Assembly: GCA_002693165.1 (NCBI GenBank)
Contig: NZOP01000032.1
Coordinates: 6,107-11,233 of the forward strand
Reading direction: 5' to 3'
Length of the DNA stretch: 5,127 bases
Source: Nitrososphaerota archaeon
Lineage (GTDB): Archaea; Thermoproteota; Nitrososphaeria; Nitrososphaerales; UBA57
The notes under the pieces were generated by a model that was given only the letters and a program-made list of their open reading frames with translations, was not told the origin of the DNA and did no database searches. The translations under genes were made by a program, and so were the position numbers. Below, piece after piece: positions 1-5,127 of the stretch; the first letter of the stretch is position 1, and the number at the start of each line of letters is the position of its first letter.

Positions 1-1490
1 ACACCTCCACTAACAATAAGAGAAGCGCTCTGAATTCTATCAGTTAGATTTGTTTGCCATTTCAATTCAGTAGTGGATAAATCAATAGCATAAATTGATC
101 CATTAGTGGTTCTATTAAGATCAAGTCGATAAACATATCCGTCAATAACTTCGCCTTTGTATTCAAGCTGTCGAGTAATAACAGTACCACAAACATTTTG
201 AGATGGGATATACGCCACGTTATTAGCAACTGACATTCCAGCAAATACACCTCCTAATTGACTTGGGCAAAAGATTTCACCAATGTACTTGGTTTGAGAT
301 GCAAACATGTCTGATTTATTTTCTGTATTTACATTTGTGAGATTATAACTATCAGGTCCAAAGTGTATTGGTTCATGGATGAGATTACCAGTTTGAGCAT
401 CTACAACATATAGATAATTACTTTTTGACGCAGCAATTATTGCTTTACGTTCAACATCATCGACCAAGATAGTTGTATAAACAACTTTCCAACCAGGATC
501 ATTATTATTAATATCATGAGTACTCATTTGATAATACCATTTTAGAGTTCCAGTATTAATATCAAGCGCGACAATTGAACTGGAAAAGAGATTTGGACCC
601 GGTCTCAATGCTGCATCAAATTGGTTAGCAGGTTCACCAGTCAACAGAAACAATGTTTCAGATTCTTCATCAATAGCAAGTAATCCCCACGAAGTACCGC
701 CTGCGATATAATTAGTATAACCCCAATCATCTTCAAACGGTAAAATATTACCTAACTTTGCTTGATCGTAACCCCAGTTTAATTCACCGCCAGCAGGAGG
801 AGAAGAAAACCATTGCCAAACTAAATCTTTAGTATCCAAATTATAAGCTGATACAAATCCACGTCCACCAAACGCATTTCCTTGTGCCCTGGTAATTAGA
901 AGATTTTTATAAAAGGCAGGTGCAAAAGGGGAAAAATATTCTCCATTGTTTCCTGGAATTTTAGAACAAGTTTCAGGTAATTCAAAAACTACATCGCCAG
1001 TCATTAGATCTAATCCATAGATAGAACATTCACTAGTTTGAACATATATTGCGTCTTCATGAATTGTAAGAGATCTCATAGCTAATCTTTTTGCCCAGAC
1101 TTCAGTATTCTTGAAATTATTAATATCAGGTTTAAAAGACCATAATGGACTTCCATCTTTAGCATTAATTGCATAAACCTCATTATAACCAGTTGCTACA
1201 TATACAATTCCTTGATAAATCAAAGGAGTTGTTTGAATTCCTTCAGGAGGAACTATGTCATCATCTAGTGGGTCAACGCCATCAAAATGATAAACCCAAT
1301 TAAGTTGTAAATTCATAACATTATCCTTAGAAATTACTGTTTGTGGACTAAAACCTGTATTATCTTTATCAAATGCAGAATATTTCCAGTCAAAGGAATC
1401 TTCCATGGAAATTATTGCAGGGATATTGCTGATAATAAATAATAAAATAACGCCAAATGATATTATCTTATTCAATGCACTTTTAAGCAT
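1..1490 (-). CDS. PQQ-dependent dehydrogenase-like secreted beta-propeller protein, partial (C-terminus outside window)
   Basis: Reading the minus strand from ATG at 1490 gives 496 residues without a stop, running off the window. Residues 1-28 are a signal peptide (Lys at 3 and 8, then a hydrophobic core), so the protein should be exported. The mature start (W...SAFDKDNTGFSPQ, then NVMNLQLNWVY) matches the N-terminus of quinoprotein alcohol dehydrogenases. Propeller motifs follow: TPLIYQGIVYVATG..VYAINAKDGSPLWSF, FGGRGFVSAYNLDTKDLVWQW, the pocket-floor TSWG (Trp268), LTGEP (284-287), SSIVALDINTGTLKWYYQMSTHD, SKSNYLYVVDAQTG (Lys356) and IYAIDLSTTELKW. Oddities: the usual WD of the catalytic motif is Asn328-Asn329, although Asp331 is kept; the metal-ligand Asn of GTGNP is Glu286; no Glu lies at the other expected ligand site. 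It may therefore be non-catalytic or use the cofactor differently. It is a diverged paralogue of the gene at 2492-4798. No CxxCH haem site is seen. Family assignment is strong; enzymatic activity and substrate are unknown. Confidence 0.88.
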   Translation of the reverse strand, partial: MLKSALNKIISFGVILLFIISNIPAIISMEDSFDWKYSAFDKDNTGFSPQTVISKDNVMNLQLNWVYHFDGVDPLDDDIVPPEGIQTTPLIYQGIVYVATGYNEVYAINAKDGSPLWSFKPDINNFKNTEVWAKRLAMRSLTIHEDAIYVQTSECSIYGLDLMTGDVVFELPETCSKIPGNNGEYFSPFAPAFYKNLLITRAQGNAFGGRGFVSAYNLDTKDLVWQWFSSPPAGGELNWGYDQAKLGNILPFEDDWGYTNYIAGGTSWGLLAIDEESETLFLLTGEPANQFDAALRPGPNLFSSSIVALDINTGTLKWYYQMSTHDINNNDPGWKVVYTTILVDDVERKAIIAASKSNYLYVVDAQTGNLIHEPIHFGPDSYNLTNVNTENKSDMFASQTKYIGEIFCPSQLGGVFAGMSVANNVAYIPSQNVCGTVITRQLEYKGEVIDGYVYRLDLNRTTNGSIYAIDLSTTELKWQTNLTDRIQSASLIVSGG

Positions 1491-1596
1491 AAGATTGAGC
1501 AATAAAGTTTCACATTAATGAGAAAAAAAGTTCATTTTTGGTTAACTAAATCAATATTTACAAGAGAATTACATATTGGAAGTAAAACTAGATCTA
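1491..1596. promoter_or_regulatory. Divergent intergenic region with AT-rich promoter core
   Basis: This 106-base gap separates the minus-strand propeller gene from the methyltransferase gene and must hold both promoters. The AT-rich core at 1551-1560 (tcaatattta) is TATA-like in both directions. On the plus strand it would place a transcript start near 1580, just ahead of the ATG at 1597. On the minus strand it would give a leader of roughly 35 bases before 1490. Neither start has a convincing Shine-Dalgarno sequence; GGAAG at 1578-1582 lies too far from the ATG. The match to a TATA consensus is weak, so the exact boxes are uncertain. Confidence 0.4.
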
Positions 1597-2325
1597 ATGA
1601 ATAAAATAAATTGTGGCGATATACTAGATTTAATGAAAAATATAGAATCTAAATCAGTACATTTGGCAATAACGTCACCACCATACAATGTAGGAAAAGA
1701 TTATGACAATCATAATGACTTGATGAAATATGATGAATATTTAGACTGGTTATCAAAAGTCTGGATTGAAACAAAAAGAGTATTAAAAGACGGAGGAAGA
1801 TTTGCATTAAATATCGGTCCTACAGGTATAAGAGATTTTAAACCTCTACATCATGATTCAGCAAATATATTAAGAGACATTGGAATGATATTCAGAACAG
1901 AAATAATATGGTATAAACAAACAATGTTAAAGAGAACTGCATGGGGAAGTTGGAAAAGTCCAAGCAATCCTCACATAATACCATCTTGGGAATATGTATT
2001 AATTTTCAGTAAAAACTCATTAAAGCTTGAAGGAGAAAAAACAAAATCAGATATTACAAGAGAAGAATTTCTTGATTTTTCAGATGGACATTGGAATATA
2101 CCCCCCACGACAAAAAATAGAAAAGGACATCCTGCACCATTTCCAGAAGAATTAATTTATAGGCTGATTAAATATTATTCATATACTGAAAATGTTGTTT
2201 TAGATATGTTTGGTGGAACTGGAACAGTAGCATATGTCGCTGCAAAAAATAATAGAAATTTCATTCACATAGACATATCCGAAGACTATTGTAAAATTGC
2301 AAAAGAACGACTGATGACAATATAA
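1597..2325 (+). CDS. Beta-class DNA methyltransferase (N4-cytosine or N6-adenine specific), orphan
   Basis: This 242-residue protein belongs to the N6/N4 DNA methylase family, which moves a methyl group from S-adenosylmethionine to the amino group of cytosine or adenine within a target site. Near the N-terminus is NKINCGDILDLM, then catalytic motif IV TSPPYN (residues 26-31). The SAM-binding motif LDMFGGTGT lies near the C-terminus (202-210), followed by HIDIS with an acidic motif II residue at 226. Motif IV before motif I, with the target-recognition region between them (about 95-175), defines the beta class. The stretch HWNIPP...HPAPFPEELIYRLI is typical of the family. The Ser-Pro-Pro-Tyr form favours N4-cytosine but does not prove it. 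The frame is also open from a TTG at 1576, but ATG 1597 is preferred because family members usually begin MNKI.CGD and the only TATA-like core lies too close to 1576. No endonuclease or specificity gene is in view, so it may act alone or belong to a system outside the window. Confidence 0.9.
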   Translation: MNKINCGDILDLMKNIESKSVHLAITSPPYNVGKDYDNHNDLMKYDEYLDWLSKVWIETKRVLKDGGRFALNIGPTGIRDFKPLHHDSANILRDIGMIFRTEIIWYKQTMLKRTAWGSWKSPSNPHIIPSWEYVLIFSKNSLKLEGEKTKSDITREEFLDFSDGHWNIPPTTKNRKGHPAPFPEELIYRLIKYYSYTENVVLDMFGGTGTVAYVAAKNNRNFIHIDISEDYCKIAKERLMTI

Positions 2326-2431
2326 AAAAAAATAAGAGAATAATATATTGAACATATGATTAAGCAGTAAGTTATCCGGAGAATTATGAATTGAACAAAT
2401 ATCCAATTATTTTAAAAAAAAAACAATATAT

Positions 2432-2449
2432 GTTTATTATTATATAAAC
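2432..2449 (+). promoter_or_regulatory. TATA-box promoter of the PQQ dehydrogenase gene, within a small dyad
   Basis: The sequence tatataa at 2441-2447 is a good archaeal TATA box. A start about 25 bases downstream, near 2468-2472, would give a leader of about 20 bases before the GTG at 2492. The box lies in a perfect inverted repeat, gtttat (2432-2437) and ataaac (2444-2449), separated by six bases; this could be an operator or chance in AT-rich DNA. A run of ten A's (2414-2423) lies just upstream. The rest of the gap from 2326 shows no gene, no RNA and no clear plus-strand terminator for the methyltransferase. Confidence 0.6.
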
Positions 2450-2491
2450 CAACATAACAAGAGTTATATTTCTTAGACAGACATATTTATT

Positions 2492-4798
2492 GTGAATCAT
2501 AAGCAATCGCTCATAATACTAGCATTCGCCATGGCGGCTCTGATTTTTTTCTCGCCAATCGTCACAATAGGTACTGCTAAAATAGGAGTAGAAAATGCAG
2601 AAGCGCAAAGCCTTTCTAGGTGGGAGCGTAATTGGGAACTGATTAATCACGATGATCGTGGAACTAATCATAACCCTCAAACACAAATCAATCCTGACAA
2701 TATTCAACATACGGAATTAAAATGGATCTTTCCCGTACCATCTCCTGATGTAGTTGGTGCAGATGGATTACAAGGATTCTCAGCAACACCAGGAACTATA
2801 GCACCTCCTCTAATTGTAGATGGTGTAGGTTACATGGTAATGAATTATCAAACAATTTTCGCAGTTGATATGACTGACGGTTCAACTATATGGACACGTA
2901 CAGCAGAATTTGATTTGGAATCAGCAAACGCATGTGGAGCTGCATACGTTGACAATAGAGCTAAACTAGGAAATTGTCTTCCAATATATAACGCAAACGC
3001 ACATACACATTCTGTTTATTATCAAGAACTGCATGGAAGAGGTATTCTCTGGCTTAATGCATTCGGATGTACAATCATCGGAGTTGATGCAGAAAACGGA
3101 GAAGACATTCTCAGAGTAAATGAATTCTGTAAGGATGTTCCTACAAATTCAGGAATTTATAACGGTCAAGGATCTCATGCTCCAGTAGTCGATACAGTTG
3201 GAGATCAATTGATACTTGCAATCGGAGGACATCTTGAAGGAACATGGGGAGGAAGAGCATTTGTAGCAGCTATTGATATGAGTGGTTGCAGAAGCTTCCC
3301 TTGTGAAATTGATGGATCTGATCCGAGCAACGTAAACTGGAGATTCTTCTATCAACCACCTAATGGTGAATTATTCCCTGCGGAATACAAAGCATGGGGT
3401 GACTGGTTAGTAGACACTTGTAGTGTAGGATGGCTTGAAGGCATCAATGCATGTGATGTTAATCCAGACTTTTTGAGAAGAGATTGGGACGGAGGTAAAG
3501 GCCCAATGCCTTTCAATGCAGGAATAAGCAACATCTGGGGTGAAGTTGTAGTAGACGAAGAAGACAGAAGAGTGTACTTCGGTACTGCACAACCAGGACC
3601 TGACTGGAATGCTTCATATACATTTGGACCAAGACTATTTGGTTCAGCAGTAATGGGTATAGATGCTGACACTGGAGAACTTTCTTGGTACTTCCAGAGT
3701 ACTACACGAGACCTTTGGGATATGGACTGTTCATGGAATACATTAATGGGAGAAGTTAACGGTAAGAAAACTGTCTTCAAAGGATGTAAAAATGGACGAG
3801 TACATGCATTTGACGCAGATTCAGGCAGACCTCTTTGGATCACTGAAGTTCCAGGACTAAGATTGTCTCAATTCTGGTGTAATGACCAATGTACTAACGC
3901 AGCAGGACCTCTTGGAGGACTTAGAGGACGAGGAGTATTACACTCTGATGCATTAGGAATTGACGGACTAGGTGCCAATAATGATTGGTTCATGTTAGAC
4001 CCAAGAGTTCTAGCAGATATGGACAAAGATTGGCAACATGAACACACCAATATAGGTGGAGGAGGATTCTGGCAGAATCCACCAGGTGCTGGCTGTATAG
4101 AAGCCGATATGGCATTTGATGGAAACAGATTATTCGCTTCATGTAAGAACGACCCTTCATACTATGCAATCGCTGCAGTAGAAGCTAGAGGAAAATATGG
4201 AATGGCACCGGGTAGTCAAAGACCTGCACCACCATATACGGCAGACAATAATCACACAATCACTGCAATAGATGCAAAAACAGGTGCAGTAGATTGGACC
4301 TTCATGGTTAAAGGTACACCTCATAGAGGAGGAGTAGTATCAAGTGGAGGACTTATCTTCTGGAACGGATTTGACGGCAAGCTACGTGTAGTTAGTGCAG
4401 AAACAGGAGAATTCTTGAAAGAATTTAATCTAGGAACTGCATTAGACGTCATGCCAGTAATCGGAGCAGACTCCAATGGAGAAGTCCGGATTCTTCAATC
4501 ATACGGCGGTAGATCTCTAGCATCAATAGGTGGAAGAGATAGAGTGCCAGGAGCTCTCAATGCATTTGGTTTGGCGGATAATATACCACAACCTGAAATC
4601 ATTGAAGTAGTGAAAGAAGTTCCAGTCGAAGTAGAGAAAGTCGTTGAAGTCGAACGAATCGTTGAAGTCGAAAAAGAAGTAGAAGTAATCCAAGAAGTCG
4701 AAGTAGAAACAATTAGTCCAATTTCATATGTTGCAATTGGCCTAGGTGTTATTCTAGTCGTCATCGCTGGTGTACTCTACCAACGAGCCTCTAAATAG
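2492..4798 (+). CDS. PQQ-dependent alcohol dehydrogenase-like protein, membrane-anchored, candidate lanthanide type
   Basis: Quinoprotein dehydrogenases oxidise alcohols or related substrates outside the cytoplasmic membrane, using PQQ held by a metal ion. This 768-residue protein begins at GTG 2492, the first usable start after an in-frame stop (2474-2476). That start gives a full signal peptide (Lys4, hydrophobic 6-27, possible cleavage after Ala29 or Ala38); ATG 2531 would remove its charged end. The propeller spans about 45-695. Pocket residues seen: Glu249 (possible metal ligand) before GGRAFVAA, Trp349 (floor of PQQ), GTAQP at 364-368, then SWYFQSTTRDLWDMD with catalytic Asp410 and Asp412, and Lys433 in CKNGRVHAFD. 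Asp two residues after the catalytic Asp is the mark of lanthanide enzymes such as XoxF. The usual metal-ligand Asn of GTGNP is Gln367, which is odd. Fourteen Cys suggest disulfides; there is no adjacent Cys-Cys pair and no CxxCH haem. A Val/Glu stalk (705-739) leads to one transmembrane helix (746-763) and a short RASK tail, so the propeller faces outward. Family is near certain; substrate and metal are inferred. Confidence 0.93.
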   Translation: MNHKQSLIILAFAMAALIFFSPIVTIGTAKIGVENAEAQSLSRWERNWELINHDDRGTNHNPQTQINPDNIQHTELKWIFPVPSPDVVGADGLQGFSATPGTIAPPLIVDGVGYMVMNYQTIFAVDMTDGSTIWTRTAEFDLESANACGAAYVDNRAKLGNCLPIYNANAHTHSVYYQELHGRGILWLNAFGCTIIGVDAENGEDILRVNEFCKDVPTNSGIYNGQGSHAPVVDTVGDQLILAIGGHLEGTWGGRAFVAAIDMSGCRSFPCEIDGSDPSNVNWRFFYQPPNGELFPAEYKAWGDWLVDTCSVGWLEGINACDVNPDFLRRDWDGGKGPMPFNAGISNIWGEVVVDEEDRRVYFGTAQPGPDWNASYTFGPRLFGSAVMGIDADTGELSWYFQSTTRDLWDMDCSWNTLMGEVNGKKTVFKGCKNGRVHAFDADSGRPLWITEVPGLRLSQFWCNDQCTNAAGPLGGLRGRGVLHSDALGIDGLGANNDWFMLDPRVLADMDKDWQHEHTNIGGGGFWQNPPGAGCIEADMAFDGNRLFASCKNDPSYYAIAAVEARGKYGMAPGSQRPAPPYTADNNHTITAIDAKTGAVDWTFMVKGTPHRGGVVSSGGLIFWNGFDGKLRVVSAETGEFLKEFNLGTALDVMPVIGADSNGEVRILQSYGGRSLASIGGRDRVPGALNAFGLADNIPQPEIIEVVKEVPVEVEKVVEVERIVEVEKEVEVIQEVEVETISPISYVAIGLGVILVVIAGVLYQRASK
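4604..4708 (+). repeat. Degenerate Val/Glu repeat encoding the stalk of the PQQ dehydrogenase
   Basis: This in-frame stretch encodes residues 705-739, made of repeated VEVEK- and VEVER-like units with almost no other residue types. At DNA level tcgttgaagtcgaa occurs exactly at 4641-4654 and again at 4659-4672, an 18-base period; the flanking units are more diverged. It sits between the propeller and the C-terminal transmembrane helix, so it likely forms an extended or coiled spacer holding the enzyme away from the membrane. Similar Val/Glu stalks are known in prokaryotic surface proteins. Confidence 0.8.
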
Positions 4799-4811
4799 AA
4801 CTTAATGAATT

Positions 4812-4844
4812 TGCTGCCCAAATGGGCAGCAGTTTCTTTTTTTT
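4812..4844 (+). terminator. Hairpin plus T-tract terminator after the PQQ dehydrogenase gene
   Basis: The arms tgctgccca (4812-4820) and tgggcagca (4823-4831) are perfect complements, giving about an 8-bp GC-rich stem with an AAAT loop when the innermost pair is left open. It is followed by ttt, a C, and then eight T's (4837-4844). The hairpin begins 14 bases after the stop codon. In archaea the T-tract alone can end transcription, so the hairpin may add efficiency or protect the 3' end of the message. Confidence 0.85.
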
Positions 4845-4857
4845 CTATCAAAAAACA

Positions 4858-4875
4858 TTAATAATATAATTATAA
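4858..4875 (+). promoter_or_regulatory. Probable TATA-box region of the downstream gene
   Basis: The run ttaataatataattataa is entirely A and T and follows directly on the terminator. Its centre lies about 22-25 bases before 4888, the archaeal TATA-to-start distance, so the message could start at or very near the TTG at 4888 with little or no leader. The uniform AT content makes the exact box uncertain. Confidence 0.45.
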
Positions 4876-4887
4876 TTGCTTAGTGAA

Positions 4888-5127
4888 TTGTCTAAAGTTA
4901 ATCCAAAATTAATATTAATTATTATTCCTGTTGTATTAATTATAGGATATTTTGTTATTAGCGGACTTGATAATGTTGAGCCTCCTGTTAATTCCGGTGG
5001 AGATGAATTTGGAGGTATATCTAATCCAGAAGCTGCTGTTGTAGAACCAGTTCCAGAACCTGTTGTAGAACCAGTTCCAGAACCTGTTGTAGAACCAGTT
5101 CCAGAACCTGTTGTAGAACCAGTTCCA
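4888..5127 (+). CDS. Membrane-anchored protein with VVEPVPEP repeats, partial (C-terminus outside window)
   Basis: An open frame runs from an in-frame stop at 4873-4875 to the window edge. TTG 4888 is chosen as start because it fits the TATA-like run upstream and gives MSKVNPK followed by a hydrophobic helix (about residues 8-24, LILIIIPVVLIIGYFVI). TTG 4876 would add four residues. Two early lysines before the helix, with no clear cleavage site after it, suggest a signal anchor with the rest of the protein outside. A short acidic and Gly-rich linker follows, then from residue 51 a Pro/Glu/Val repeat of eight residues (VVEPVPEP) to the window end. Such spacers usually hold a folded domain away from the membrane, but that domain is not visible and its function cannot be called. 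It lies just after the PQQ dehydrogenase gene, apparently with its own promoter. Confidence 0.7.
   Translation, partial: MSKVNPKLILIIIPVVLIIGYFVISGLDNVEPPVNSGGDEFGGISNPEAAVVEPVPEPVVEPVPEPVVEPVPEPVVEPVP
5038..5127 (+). repeat. Exact 24-bp in-frame tandem repeat, 3.75 copies visible
   Basis: Units begin at 5038, 5062, 5086 and 5110; the last is cut at 18 bases by the window edge. Each unit starts gttgtagaaccagttcca and ends gaacct, encoding VVEPVPEP. The copies are identical even at third codon positions, which points to recent expansion. Within each unit, gaacc(a/t)gtt recurs at half-period, so the array likely grew from a shorter motif. The total copy number is unknown. Confidence 0.95.

Noticed and set aside
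62..250. A 62-residue minus-strand open frame at the left end
   Set aside because: It overlaps the propeller gene in another frame on the same strand, while the 1-1490 frame shows clear quinoprotein motifs throughout.
1576..1596. TTG at 1576 as start of the methyltransferase
   Set aside because: It adds seven residues with no family match, and it lies at or upstream of the transcript start expected from the only TATA-like core; ATG 1597 fits the family N-terminus.
2326..2431. Possible small RNA or tRNA remnant after the methyltransferase
   Set aside because: Only short AT-rich words recur (attgaaca near 2346 and 2392); no cloverleaf, strong stem or conserved RNA motif can be built.
3352..3843. 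A 163-residue minus-strand open frame inside the PQQ dehydrogenase gene
   Set aside because: It is fully antisense to a well-supported coding region, has no recognisable domain and reads as low-complexity Ser/Pro-rich sequence, as expected of a shadow frame.
4495..4764. An 89-residue minus-strand open frame rich in Thr-Ser
   Set aside because: It is the antisense of the Val/Glu stalk; the Ser/Thr repeat merely mirrors the GAAGTC-type codons on the other strand.
4883..4912. GTG at 4883 as a start for the right-hand gene
   Set aside because: That frame reaches a stop after nine codons; the repeat-coding frame uses TTG 4888 or 4876.
5038..5127. Possible CRISPR array from regularly spaced repeats
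   Set aside because: The repeats are head-to-tail with no unique spacers and stay in frame, so they are a protein-coding tandem repeat.

Overview
The window is AT-rich DNA that looks archaeal. Its best promoter signals are TATA-box-like elements about 25 bases ahead of likely transcript starts. Genes lack clear Shine-Dalgarno sites, and Arg/Ile codons favour AGA and ATA. The best guess, from knowledge rather than from a search, is a marine thaumarchaeon (Nitrososphaeria), possibly of the heterotrophic lineages known to carry multiple PQQ-dependent dehydrogenases. Support for this is the pair of PQQ-dehydrogenase-like proteins, one with a Val/Glu stalk and C-terminal membrane anchor. The lineage is an inference.

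Layout. (1) Bases 1-1490, minus strand: the first 496 residues of a secreted PQQ-dehydrogenase-like beta-propeller, cut by the window's left edge. (2) 1491-1596: a short divergent promoter region. (3) 1597-2325, plus strand: a beta-class DNA methyltransferase (TSPPYN motif) with no restriction partner in view. (4) 2326-2491: intergenic, with a good TATA box inside a small dyad. (5) 2492-4798, plus strand: a complete 768-residue PQQ-dependent alcohol dehydrogenase-like protein with signal peptide, propeller, Val/Glu stalk and C-terminal transmembrane anchor. (6) 4812-4844: a strong hairpin plus T-tract terminator. (7) 4888-5127, plus strand: the start of a protein with an N-terminal membrane anchor and exact 24-bp VVEPVPEP-type repeats, cut by the right edge.

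How the genes may work together. The two propeller proteins are distant paralogues sharing a Cys pair and the general PQQ-pocket layout, but their active sites differ. The plus-strand protein keeps the catalytic Asp and has a second Asp two residues on, a mark of lanthanide-dependent enzymes; the minus-strand protein has Asn in place of the catalytic Asp. Neither shows a CxxCH haem motif, so electrons would have to leave through a separate carrier. The tethered protein at the right edge could be such a partner, but its functional domain is not visible. The methyltransferase probably has an unrelated job in DNA modification.
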